DNA from: Ignavibacteriaceae bacterium
GTDB lineage: Bacteria; Bacteroidota; Ignavibacteria; Ignavibacteriales; Ignavibacteriaceae
Length of the DNA stretch: 64,000 bases
Assembly: GCA_013360295.1 (NCBI GenBank)
Contig: JABWCL010000004.1
Coordinates: 1-64,000 of the forward strand
Reading direction: 5' to 3'
In this document: piece by piece, positions 7,954 through 16,595 of the stretch
How positions within the stretch are numbered: position 1 is the first letter of the stretch
Layout of the letters: each line of letters opens with the position of its first letter
Notes under the pieces: generated by a model
The model's database searches: none
Told to the model about the DNA's origin: nothing
Seen by the model: only the letters and a program-made list of their open reading frames with translations
Translations under genes and position numbers: made by a program

Positions 7954-7967
7954 TTGACACATGTCAA
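7954..7967. promoter_or_regulatory. CRP/FNR-type site candidate
   Basis: TTGAC-ACAT-GTCAA matches the symmetry and 5-4-5 spacing of FNR/CRP-family boxes (consensus TTGAT-N4-ATCAA) with one change per arm. It is in the spacer before the cytochrome genes, about 208 bases from the start codon, so it would have to serve a distant promoter. Redox control of the cytochromes would fit, but this is inference. Confidence 0.35.
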
Positions 7968-7978
7968 ATATTTAACCC

Positions 7979-9112
7979 CTAAGTATTTTGCTGCAGAGAA
8001 AGCGTAAAAGCGGCTTCTCCGTAGGACCGACCGTTAATTAAAATTTCCAGCTTGTGCTGACCAGGATAATGCTTGCGAGTGGTGATTTCCCCAAACGAAT
8101 GACACTTACTGATTTCCAGAGATTCACTCCTCCCGATTGTTTTCTGACTCAGCTTAAATACCTTTGGCTTTGTCCTTCCGTTGGCTTTCATATAGTGTAT
8201 TGCATAGTCAATCAGCAACCGTCTCGGTGATTTCCTGAGAGACTGGAGGGAGAAACTGAAACAAAGTTTCTCTCCCGTTACAATTTTTTTCGACGAGAGT
8301 TTCAGGTTTGTAAGTGAAACAGCCGGATCAGATGAAAAACCAAGCAGTTCCAGAGCGCCTTTGTTTCCGAGTTTGAGCAGCGTCCTTGCCGCGTGTTTCA
8401 CTAACCACTCCGTTTCCGGGGACTTTTTTTCAGCCCATCGCTTCAGAGTCTCAACTGCTATGTCCGGATTGTCTTTGGCGATGTCATTAATATTATTTGC
8501 GACAGACCTTCTGACCATAAGGTTGGGATCATTCACAAGCCTATCGAGCAGTTTAATCACAGGGCGCGGATCTTTTATGTAAACTTGCAGCCTCTGTCCA
8601 AGCGGAAGCCGTGGACGTGTGCCCTCGGAGGCAAGCCTGCGGGCAAACGGACTTTTGTCTTTTGTGAGTTTTTCCAGGAAGGAATAAGTTTTTTCAGGGT
8701 ATCTGATTATAAATGCCCTTATCTGTCCCTCTGCCGAAAACCTTTTTGTCATTTCGTAGAGAGCGTGCAGGGATTCATCGGGATACTCAATACCATACTT
8801 TGCGATAAAATCGCACTGCGGCATAATGATAAAACCATTATACCCGCTAAGGCTATCCCCTTCCGGTTCAGGCCCGAGAGAATTAACAAGAATCTCTAAA
8901 GCCTTTCTGAAATCACCGGGTAAATACTCCGCGAGTTTGTCACTGATCAGTGCGGACCTCGCCCCGAAGCTCAGCTTCCCTAAGTTGGAATTTATATCAC
9001 TTACGAACCCGGTTGCATCAAACCGGGGGTATGTCTTTTTAATCTGACCCGCCAGTTCCTCAACTACTCCGGCATTTAAAACTTCCCGGAATAAAAATTT
9101 CTCCTCACTCAT
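7979..9112 (-). CDS. AlkC-like DNA alkylation repair protein
   Basis: A protein of about 377 residues from ATG 9112; an in-frame TTG five codons earlier is possible. The middle is an ALK/HEAT-like helical repeat region with PFARRLASEGTRPRLP, NLMVRRSVANNINDIAKDNP and EWLVKHAARTLLKLGN. The last ~110 residues are beta-rich and Ig-like. This order is that of the AlkC subfamily of DNA glycosylases, which remove N3-alkylated purines and grip DNA with the Ig domain. It is cytoplasmic. The gene precedes the cytochrome operon but is separated by 232 bases with regulatory repeats, so it is probably independent. Confidence 0.8.
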   Translation of the reverse strand: MSEEKFLFREVLNAGVVEELAGQIKKTYPRFDATGFVSDINSNLGKLSFGARSALISDKLAEYLPGDFRKALEILVNSLGPEPEGDSLSGYNGFIIMPQCDFIAKYGIEYPDESLHALYEMTKRFSAEGQIRAFIIRYPEKTYSFLEKLTKDKSPFARRLASEGTRPRLPLGQRLQVYIKDPRPVIKLLDRLVNDPNLMVRRSVANNINDIAKDNPDIAVETLKRWAEKKSPETEWLVKHAARTLLKLGNKGALELLGFSSDPAVSLTNLKLSSKKIVTGEKLCFSFSLQSLRKSPRRLLIDYAIHYMKANGRTKPKVFKLSQKTIGRSESLEISKCHSFGEITTRKHYPGQHKLEILINGRSYGEAAFTLSLQQNT

Positions 9113-9183
9113 ATCCGGATCAATCAACCTGCAGGGAAACCCGGCGAATGCTCACCGGGTCTGCAGAGCCTGAAGCCCAACTG

Positions 9184-9447
9184 TTAAAAATCAAAAAAGT
9201 CATCAAGAAAACCGCCCCGCTTCTTTTTTTTGTACTCATAACCGTATTTATCGTAATCTTTTTCTTTATAGTGGTCTTTCTCCGGACGGGGAGAGGACTG
9301 CTGCCCGCCTCCTGCTGACCTCTCGATCAGTTTATCCAGTTCTCCCCGGTCCAGCCATACTCCGCGGCAGTCCGGGCAATAATCTATTTCGATCCCCTGC
9401 CTCTCGGTTATAACTAACTTAGCATCTTTACAAACAGGACAGTTCAT
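9184..9447 (-). CDS. Small TFIIB-type zinc-ribbon protein
   Basis: An 87-residue protein with one zinc ribbon: CPVC at residues 3-6 and CPDC at 24-27, followed by RGVWLDRGELDKLI. This is the signature of the bacterial zf-TFIIB (transcription factor zinc-finger) family. The C-terminal half is charged and rich in Lys, Tyr and Asp and is probably disordered, ending in FLDDFFDF. Function is unknown; nucleic-acid or protein binding is possible. Confidence 0.8.
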   Translation of the reverse strand: MNCPVCKDAKLVITERQGIEIDYCPDCRGVWLDRGELDKLIERSAGGGQQSSPRPEKDHYKEKDYDKYGYEYKKKKRGGFLDDFFDF

Positions 9448-9507
9448 TTTTAATCTCGCTTATTATTGATGTTCGCATTTTAAGAATTTTATTAATCGGA
9501 ATCAACC

Positions 9508-11814
9508 CTATTTTAAGACATTCATTTTGCCGGCGGCTGAGTGTTCGCTCGTCCGGAGGACATACAGGTAAGTACCGCTGCTGACATTCTCAGCGCTGAA
9601 ATATCGCTCATATACTCCCGGTTCCAGATACTGGTCATCTATCAGCGCAACCTGCTCGCCAAGAAGGTTATAAACCGCGAGATGGATTTTCGTCGCGGCG
9701 GGCAGCGTAAACCTGATCGTTGTTGATGGATTGAACGGATTCGGGTAATTCGGTTCAAGCGAAAAATCAGAAGGTATCTCACCCGCCTCAACAAGCAATT
9801 CTTGCGAATACTCAGAAGTACCGTCAAGGTCAATCTGCTTTAGCCGGTATATGTATTTACCGTAGCTTTCCACCGCGTCCATAAAGAGGTAATTATTAGG
9901 TGAGGCTTGTGTCCCTCTTCCGGTAATTTTCCCTCTCTCCGTCCATTTTTTTAATCCGCTTTCAGAATTGTAGGCGGATCTTTCAACTATAAATTCCTTG
10001 TTATTAATCTCGGTAGCGGTCGACCATTTAAGCGTAACCACCTTACCGTCAACTGACGAAGTGAACGATGTAAGTTCCACGGGCACCGGGGCGATCTGAG
10101 TTAAACTAGCATCCTTTATGATGATCTGATTATTCGGATCAAATACAATTGAGTTCGGCTGCCTGTTAAAGGTGAATAGGAACATCTGGTTATTCTGACT
10201 GTTGAACACCCTCACAGTGGTATCAGAACCCGTGGTGAAACCGATCTTGATTTCAAGCGGCATCTGGAAGTAAATACCCGACTGAGATTGTTTTGCGATA
10301 AAACCAACTTCCCAGTTACCTCCACCCTGGTTTGAAAAGAAGTAGTTGTTCTGGTAGAGCGGATGGTTGGGTGCGAATACCCACTGGTTAAAAAACCAGT
10401 TATAATCAGAACCTGTAGTCTGGTTGATCACATTAATCAGGTCGGCAATAACAGCAGACTTGTATTTTGTGTTCGGATCATTAGCATAGTTTTTTATGCT
10501 TCTGAAAAAGAGTGTATCACCGAGTGTGTACCTCAGAAGGTGAAGTACACAAGCACCTTTTGCATAAGTGATGGCATAATTAAACAGCGTGTTCGTTGAT
10601 GGAGTAGTAACTGCCCAGGAAGGATTGGAAATCGCCCACCCCGGATTACTGCCCATATACGAGTTCGCTTCGCTCTGTATATTGCTTTTATATGCCGGAT
10701 ATCCTCCTGTTGACTCCGCCCAGAGCGCCTCAGAAAAGGTAGCGAATCCTTCGTTAAGAAAGATATCCGCCCAGGTCGCGCACGTGATCATATCTCCGAA
10801 CCACTGATGTGCATACTCGTGCGCAACAAGGTATTCTGACCAGCAGTTTGGGCAAAGGCTGGTAAGCGTCTGGTTTTCCATTCCGCCCCAGGTAAATTGA
10901 TTATTGAGCGTGGCAAAACCATTTTTCTCAAAAGGATGAGGACCAAAAAGATTTGAAAACAAGGTGGTCATCGGGATAATTTTAGTTTTCATACTATTGA
11001 GATTAGTCTGGCTCTCCCCGGTATTCCAGTAAAATCGTATCGGAAAACTTTCCGAAGGATTGTTTGGATTAGTATAATTAACGATATCCAGATTGTAATT
11101 TACTTTCCCGGTCATTACGACAAGATAAGTTGCAACTGGATCGCGGCTGATCCAGTTATAATATATGGTATCTCCTGTACGGACGGAATCGGCAAGCCTG
11201 CCGTTAGAACCGAATTTAACCGTCGCCGGTACCTTCACACGCAGATTGGTCGTGGCTTTGTCTGAGGGTTTATCCCAGCAGGGGAACCACTTCCGCGCTC
11301 CTTCCGGTTCGCAGTCTGTAAAGAGAAAGCCGTTGCTGACGTACAATGCATTGTCCGTCACATTTTTGTGCTGATAGTATATCTTCACTTCCAGAGTTTC
11401 ACCCGGGGCGTAGGTCCTGTCAAGAGTTACGTTGAGCATGTTGGATGAGTGAGTAAAAGAAACGCCCGCCATCCTCACGGAATCAACCTGCAGCGATGTA
11501 TTCACTGCGTGCAGAGGAATCGAACTTAACGTGGAATCCACTTTCAGTTTAATGACCACACTCCCGGTAAAGTTCTTAGGGTAAGGTGAAATAAAATTCT
11601 GATAAAGATTTAGATCGAGCTTATAATCGAGCGCATCATAAGTATGCTTAATGTCTGCGAACTCAGTGCTGATGGTTCCGGGGGTATTGATTTTTTTATG
11701 CGAACAATACTCACTCCCCTTATCAAACTCGGGACGTTCCTGGGGAATCAGTAAAAAAGTGAAAATAAGCATTAAAAGAAGGGATGAATAAAGCGAATGG
11801 GTAAAATGGCGCAC
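9508..11814 (-). CDS. Secreted M1-family metallopeptidase with T9SS sorting domain
   Basis: A 768-residue protein: signal peptide, M1 N-terminal beta domain, gluzincin catalytic domain and T9SS C-terminal domain. The catalytic features are GGMEN at 310-314, HEYAH at 332-336 and the third zinc ligand Glu355 in NEGFATF. After residue ~570 comes PVPVELTSF, an FN3-like TATEINNKEFIVERS segment and NYPNPFNPSTTIRF, ending in MNVLK. It should be an aminopeptidase exported across the outer membrane and attached or released by T9SS. It is transcribed away from another M1-like gene at 12154. Confidence 0.92.
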   Translation of the reverse strand: MRHFTHSLYSSLLLMLIFTFLLIPQERPEFDKGSEYCSHKKINTPGTISTEFADIKHTYDALDYKLDLNLYQNFISPYPKNFTGSVVIKLKVDSTLSSIPLHAVNTSLQVDSVRMAGVSFTHSSNMLNVTLDRTYAPGETLEVKIYYQHKNVTDNALYVSNGFLFTDCEPEGARKWFPCWDKPSDKATTNLRVKVPATVKFGSNGRLADSVRTGDTIYYNWISRDPVATYLVVMTGKVNYNLDIVNYTNPNNPSESFPIRFYWNTGESQTNLNSMKTKIIPMTTLFSNLFGPHPFEKNGFATLNNQFTWGGMENQTLTSLCPNCWSEYLVAHEYAHQWFGDMITCATWADIFLNEGFATFSEALWAESTGGYPAYKSNIQSEANSYMGSNPGWAISNPSWAVTTPSTNTLFNYAITYAKGACVLHLLRYTLGDTLFFRSIKNYANDPNTKYKSAVIADLINVINQTTGSDYNWFFNQWVFAPNHPLYQNNYFFSNQGGGNWEVGFIAKQSQSGIYFQMPLEIKIGFTTGSDTTVRVFNSQNNQMFLFTFNRQPNSIVFDPNNQIIIKDASLTQIAPVPVELTSFTSSVDGKVVTLKWSTATEINNKEFIVERSAYNSESGLKKWTERGKITGRGTQASPNNYLFMDAVESYGKYIYRLKQIDLDGTSEYSQELLVEAGEIPSDFSLEPNYPNPFNPSTTIRFTLPAATKIHLAVYNLLGEQVALIDDQYLEPGVYERYFSAENVSSGTYLYVLRTSEHSAAGKMNVLK

Positions 11815-12153
11815 GGTACTAGTCCAATAAAAATAAATAAATGATATCCATATAAATTAACAAAAAAATTCACATACAACTATGTCGGTAATAATCTTAA
11901 ATACTTCCGTTTGACAAATCCTTAAAACGGATTCCATGCGGAGAAAATGAACTGATCACTCCTTGTTAAGATTTCCCTTCTCCGAATCCATAAATGAGGC
12001 ACTTCCTAATGATAATCATCCGGAGCAAAATCTTTATAAAATATCCCGGGCAAAACAAAACACTTTAATCTTATCCTTTTATAATTTAACTTTAATTCCA
12101 TAATTTAATTTTATTTGTAGCTTAATGTATCTTGAATTTATCCGGCTGATTTT
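11815..12153. other. Divergent intergenic region between two M1 peptidase genes
   Basis: This 339-base AT-rich spacer must hold the promoters for both divergent peptidase genes. A TTGACA hexamer is at 11911-11916 on the plus strand, but no good -10 lies 16-18 bases later. No ORF, hairpin with a T run or repeat was found. Confidence 0.6.
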
Positions 12154-14139
12154 GTGAAAAAGTATCTAAGGAAATTCTACCCTGGCATCATACTTTTCGC
12201 TTTCTTCGCTATCCTGACCGGTATCGAAGAAAAAGCCGGAAGCAGCAGCACCCCTCCCCCGCCCCAACAGGGAATGCTGAAGAAAAACAACGATAACAAA
12301 CGTCAGCTTTCCCCCGCTGTTACATATGCCATTAAAGCCGGATTAAACACATCCTCACACACTCTTACTGTCACGGAACGAATAGTATGGAAAAACCAGA
12401 CCAGGTTTGGAACAGATAAAGTATTCCTTCATCTTTATCCTAACGCGTACTCCTCATCTGAATCAAAATTTATGCACGGCAGGCCGCTTGATGAAGACCA
12501 GTCAACCCGTCTTTTGTTCAACAGGATATTAGTAAATGGCAAAACAAAAGAACTCTATTACCATTTCCCGGATGAAAATTATAAGGCTGACAGTACCGTC
12601 GGATATATCCGGCTTGACACCACACTTAATTCCGGTGATTCCGTTTTGATTGACCTGGATTTTACTCTGTTTGTCCCTAAAGCGTTTGGCAGGTGGGGGC
12701 GCGATACCGGAGATGACATTTACTTCTTCGCGCAGTGGTTCCCAAAAGCCGGAGTATTCAGGAATAAATACTGGTACTGTGAACCTTTCCACTCCTTTGC
12801 CGAGTTTTACTCTGATTTTGCGCGCTATGATTTAGAACTAAGTATCCCGGACGAATACACCGCCGCATCTTCCGCTGGCACAACCGGGGTTTCCAGGGAA
12901 AGCGGGATGGTAAAGTACAACTTTACGGCTGATTATGTAACTGATCTCTCTTTTGTTGTACATAGAAACCTTGAATATTTCCCGGAAAGATATATTAGCA
13001 AATCGGGAAAGACGATTAATATTTATTATTACCTGAGATCGATTAACAGTTCCAATCTCCCCAGGCTTTCACGGGCGGTCAGCAAATCCGTCGAATACCT
13101 CGAAAAGAATATCGGAGAATACCCTTTTACTAATCTCACAATCGTTGATATCCCCCCGGGTATGGGCGAAGTGGCAAATATGGAATATCCGGGATTATTC
13201 ACATTCGAAGCCGGTTTTTTCCCTGCAATAGAAACACGCTACCCCGAAAAAATAATTATCCACGAACTGATCCACCAGTACTTCTATGCAACAGTGGCAA
13301 ATAACGAAACAAAGGAAGCGTGGCTTGATGAGGGAATTACCAGTTTCCTCACCTCAAAGATTATCTCCGAAGTTTACGGGAGGCAAAATTCATCATTCCG
13401 TGTGTTTAACTACTATACTTTTGACGGGATAGAGTTTCTTAACCTTCGCGGGCTTCCTGTTATTTATACACTTACTTCGGCAGAAGTCCCTGTCTTTACC
13501 TCAGCGCTGGTTCCCTACTACAGATATGCCAGGGCAGGCTCCTTAAGTCAGCCGTCGGATCAGTTATTCAACGCAGGCACCTACTTTGCCATCACTTATT
13601 CTAAAGCCGAGTTACTATTCGCTACTATAGACCGTTACTTACCGGAAGGAAAACTGCTCAGAATTCTCTCAGAATACTACCGGACTTATAAGTTCCGCCA
13701 TGCTGCTCCGGAGGATTTACTCAAACTGATAAACAGGAACGGCTCGCCGGAGGTTGAACAGTTAATTAAAGTATTTTACAAAACTGCCGCCGCCTGTGAT
13801 TATTCTGTTACGGGAATCGAGGAAAGAGGAGATGTCGTAAATGTATTTGTTCAGCGGGTTGAGGATGCGGTAATTCCTATTAAAGTTGCTCTATACACTG
13901 AACGCGACACTTTGGTTAAAACGGTTACTCCCTCTGACAGGATCACCAGAGTGGTGTTCAATACGCCGGATAATATCATCGGTGCGGAAGTTGACCCCGG
14001 CAGAAGGAATATGCTGGATATCAATTTCGCTAATAACTCCTTCGCCTCAAACTACAGCGCGGAAGGTCTAATTTACATCACACTCCGCTGGTTCTTCTGG
14101 ATGCAGAGCCTGCTTATTGTCTCCGGCGGCCTGGCGTGA
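12154..14139 (+). CDS. M1-like gluzincin metallopeptidase
   Basis: A 661-residue protein starting at GTG, with an N-terminal signal/anchor (GIILFAFFAILTG). The catalytic motif HELIH is at 370-374 with the third ligand Glu393 (WLDEGITSF), giving the expected HEXXH-X18-E. The usual GAMEN exopeptidase loop is replaced by ANMEYPG at 341-347. A hydrophobic stretch near the C-terminus (YITLRWFFWMQSLLIVSG) may be a membrane anchor. The stop overlaps the start of the next gene (membrane protein), so the two are translationally coupled and may form one envelope proteolytic unit. No T9SS domain is present, unlike the gene at 9508. Confidence 0.82.
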   Translation: MKKYLRKFYPGIILFAFFAILTGIEEKAGSSSTPPPPQQGMLKKNNDNKRQLSPAVTYAIKAGLNTSSHTLTVTERIVWKNQTRFGTDKVFLHLYPNAYSSSESKFMHGRPLDEDQSTRLLFNRILVNGKTKELYYHFPDENYKADSTVGYIRLDTTLNSGDSVLIDLDFTLFVPKAFGRWGRDTGDDIYFFAQWFPKAGVFRNKYWYCEPFHSFAEFYSDFARYDLELSIPDEYTAASSAGTTGVSRESGMVKYNFTADYVTDLSFVVHRNLEYFPERYISKSGKTINIYYYLRSINSSNLPRLSRAVSKSVEYLEKNIGEYPFTNLTIVDIPPGMGEVANMEYPGLFTFEAGFFPAIETRYPEKIIIHELIHQYFYATVANNETKEAWLDEGITSFLTSKIISEVYGRQNSSFRVFNYYTFDGIEFLNLRGLPVIYTLTSAEVPVFTSALVPYYRYARAGSLSQPSDQLFNAGTYFAITYSKAELLFATIDRYLPEGKLLRILSEYYRTYKFRHAAPEDLLKLINRNGSPEVEQLIKVFYKTAAACDYSVTGIEERGDVVNVFVQRVEDAVIPIKVALYTERDTLVKTVTPSDRITRVVFNTPDNIIGAEVDPGRRNMLDINFANNSFASNYSAEGLIYITLRWFFWMQSLLIVSGGLA

Positions 14140-15053
14140 TCAAATTTTATAAAAATATACTGATTCAGACTGCCAGGTCTATCTTTTACCAGTTCAAATT
14201 TTTGTGGCTATTCTGGATTACCAATATTGTTTTCGCGGTTGTACTTACACTCCCCATTTCAACCCTGATCGGGCTCCACCTGGGTAATTCACTTATCAAC
14301 CACCGCCTCGCAGTTGAATTCGATTATCAGTGGTTCCTCCAATTCAGGTATGATCACCGCGGGGCAATAGCCGCCATACACCCCTTTGTCTTTTCGGTGG
14401 CGTTTGTATATATGCTCATACAATTGTTTTACACCGGGGGACTGCTCACCGTGATCCTTAACAGGTCAAAGAATCATTATGTGGATTTCTTCTACGGCGG
14501 CGTGAAGTATTTTATCCGTTTTCTTAAAGTATTCTTCGTAATGCTCCTTTTTTACATTGTCGCTTTTATGGTGGACGTACTGACGGAATTCGGGCTCAAC
14601 CTTTTTATTGACAGCTCTTATAATGAGTTCATATACGCATCGCTTACTACTTTAAGATACCTCCTCTTTCTTTTCCTGATAGTCCTGATCAATATTATGG
14701 CTGACTACAGCAAAGTGATAATTGCAGTTACCGACAGATATGATGCACTCGCTGTGATCAGGGATGCTTTTATCTTCATCAGAAAAAACGCGGATAAGGT
14801 GTTTATTGTCTACCTTACCATCTCCTCCTTCGTCGCGATCGCGGCAATTACTTATAATGTAGTTGATGGGTTTCTCCCAAAACGGCCTATGCTCCTGCTC
14901 ATACCGGTGTTTATTATTCAGCAAATACTGATTATCTTTAGAGTATTAATTAAGATGTTCTTCTTTACATCCGAAGTGTTTCTCTACCAGGATCTCTCAT
15001 CGGATGTATATGAGGTTGTTCCTGAAGAAATTAGTACCGGAGTTGATAAATGA
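14136..15053 (+). CDS. Multi-pass membrane protein, function unknown
   Basis: A 305-residue hydrophobic protein starting with GTG, overlapping the peptidase stop by four bases. About six membrane segments are visible (around 22-45, 82-107, 130-150, 170-190, 220-240 and 250-275), separated by basic loops. No family motif was recognised. Its ATGA overlap with the deformylase gene downstream ties it into the same transcript. Possible roles include a partner of the upstream M1-like peptidase; this is inference from gene order. Confidence 0.75.
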   Translation: MIKFYKNILIQTARSIFYQFKFLWLFWITNIVFAVVLTLPISTLIGLHLGNSLINHRLAVEFDYQWFLQFRYDHRGAIAAIHPFVFSVAFVYMLIQLFYTGGLLTVILNRSKNHYVDFFYGGVKYFIRFLKVFFVMLLFYIVAFMVDVLTEFGLNLFIDSSYNEFIYASLTTLRYLLFLFLIVLINIMADYSKVIIAVTDRYDALAVIRDAFIFIRKNADKVFIVYLTISSFVAIAAITYNVVDGFLPKRPMLLLIPVFIIQQILIIFRVLIKMFFFTSEVFLYQDLSSDVYEVVPEEISTGVDK

Positions 15054-15601
15054 CGATTCTGCCTATAACTTTATACGGCGATGAAATCCTGGAGAAAAAA
15101 ACCAAGCAGATCACGAAAGTTGACGACAAGATTATCAGACTCGTGAAAGATATGATTGACACGATGCATAATGCCAATGGTATGGGCCTGGCGGCGAATC
15201 AGGTCGGCAGCAATAAAGCTCTGTTCGTCACTGACCTTGGCGGAGTAAAAGGATACGAGGACGAAAGCCCAAGGGTTTTTCTCAATCCAAAAATAGTGGA
15301 ACAGTCTGAAGAAACCTCAGTAATAGAAGAGGGCTGCCTTAGCATTCCTTCTCTCAGAGGCGAGGTAGAACGTCCTAAGGGCATTAAACTAATTTATCAG
15401 GATCTGGAGCTGAAGGAACACGAACTTTACGATGAGGACCTGCTTGCCCGCGTTATTCAGCACGAATACGATCATCTTAACGGAAAATATTTTGTTGAGA
15501 GGATCGAAAAAGATGAATTTAAAAAACTCAAAAAATCACTGAAGAAAATTCAGGACCGTAAGATGGATGTTGATTACCCGGTGACACAAAAACCCAAATG
15601 A
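15050..15601 (+). CDS. def: Peptide deformylase
   Basis: 183 residues. It removes the formyl group from the N-terminal Met of new proteins. All three family motifs are present: GMGLAANQ (44-51), EGCLS (94-98, metal-ligand Cys) and QHEYDH (137-142, two His ligands and catalytic Glu). It starts inside the previous stop (ATGA) and ends in an ATGA overlap with fmt, the classical def-fmt pair. Cytoplasmic. Confidence 0.96.
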   Translation: MTILPITLYGDEILEKKTKQITKVDDKIIRLVKDMIDTMHNANGMGLAANQVGSNKALFVTDLGGVKGYEDESPRVFLNPKIVEQSEETSVIEEGCLSIPSLRGEVERPKGIKLIYQDLELKEHELYDEDLLARVIQHEYDHLNGKYFVERIEKDEFKKLKKSLKKIQDRKMDVDYPVTQKPK

Positions 15602-16521
15602 GTGTTGCAGGAGATCCGCTCAAAGTTGTCTTCTGGGGTACGCCGGATTTTGCCGTCCCCTCGCTGGACGCGATTTTCAACTCCAGGCACGAAGTCGTTG
15701 GTGTCGTAACCGCAACTGATAAAGCAAAAGGAAGAGGGCAAAAGGTTTCTTTCTCGCCTGTAAAAGAATATGCCGCGGAGAAGAACATTCCCGTCCTTCA
15801 GCCCGCAAAACTTAAGTCAAATCCAGGGCTGATAGAAAGCCTGAACGACCTTAACTACCACATTAATGTTGTTGTTGCATTCAGGATATTGCCGCCTGAA
15901 CTTTTTACTCTTCCACCGCTTGGTTCAATCAACCTGCACGGCTCACTCCTCCCTGACCTGAGAGGCGCAGCACCTATTCAGTGGGCTCTCATAAAAGGTT
16001 ATACTCAGACAGGACTCACAACTTTTAAAATAGAAGAAAAAGTTGATACCGGAAATATCCTCCTGCAGTCTCATCTTACAATCTTTCCGTTCGATGACTT
16101 CGGAACACTGCACGATAAAATGAGCTTCACGGGCGCGCACCTGCTTGTTGAAACTCTTGACCTGATCAGCGGAGGTAATTACAAATTATTATCCCAGGGA
16201 AACGGCAGGGTAGAAAACGCCCCAAAGATCACCAGGGATATTTGTACAATTAACTGGAGCAGGCCTGCTTCGGAAGTCCACAACCTTGTGCGCGGTTTAT
16301 CCCCCTTCCCCGGAGCTTTCTTTCTGAGGGATGGGAAAGTAATAAAGATTTATAAATCAGAACCGCTTCCCGAAACAAAACTCTCTCCGGGCGAAATTCT
16401 GCAAAATAAAAAAGAATTGATCATTGGCTGCGCTTCCGGCTCACTGAAAGTTCTCGAAATCCAGAAGGAAGGCCATAGGAGAATGCCTATTGATGATTTT
16501 CTGAGGGGCTCTTCACTTTAA
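15598..16521 (+). CDS. fmt: Methionyl-tRNA formyltransferase
   Basis: 307 residues. It transfers a formyl group from 10-formyltetrahydrofolate to initiator Met-tRNA. Seen: VVFWGTPDFAVPSL at the N-terminus, the hydrolase/formyltransferase motif INLHGSLLPDLRGAAPIQWA (catalytic Asn, His) near residues 118-137, TGLTTFKIEEKVDTGNIL and a C-terminal tRNA-binding OB-like part with NLVRGLSPFPGAF. It overlaps def by four bases. Cytoplasmic. Confidence 0.96.
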   Translation: MSVAGDPLKVVFWGTPDFAVPSLDAIFNSRHEVVGVVTATDKAKGRGQKVSFSPVKEYAAEKNIPVLQPAKLKSNPGLIESLNDLNYHINVVVAFRILPPELFTLPPLGSINLHGSLLPDLRGAAPIQWALIKGYTQTGLTTFKIEEKVDTGNILLQSHLTIFPFDDFGTLHDKMSFTGAHLLVETLDLISGGNYKLLSQGNGRVENAPKITRDICTINWSRPASEVHNLVRGLSPFPGAFFLRDGKVIKIYKSEPLPETKLSPGEILQNKKELIIGCASGSLKVLEIQKEGHRRMPIDDFLRGSSL

Positions 16522-16595
16522 GACCAGGCCCCGCTCGGTAATTTTCTTTTTATTCTTATCTTTATTCCTTGTGTTACAATAAAAAAGATAAATAA

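Noticed and set aside
11911-11916. TTGACA hexamer as a -35 box for the peptidase at 12154
   Set aside because: No TATAAT-like -10 sequence lies 16-18 bases downstream, and the start codon is more than 230 bases away.
15050-16521. def-fmt pair as an unusual arrangement
   Set aside because: The def-fmt order with overlapping codons is common in bacteria and all catalytic motifs are normal.
16522-16595. SAM or other riboswitch before the CBS gene
   Set aside because: The leader is only 74 bases, AT-rich, and has just one 8-base stem; no conserved riboswitch core was seen.
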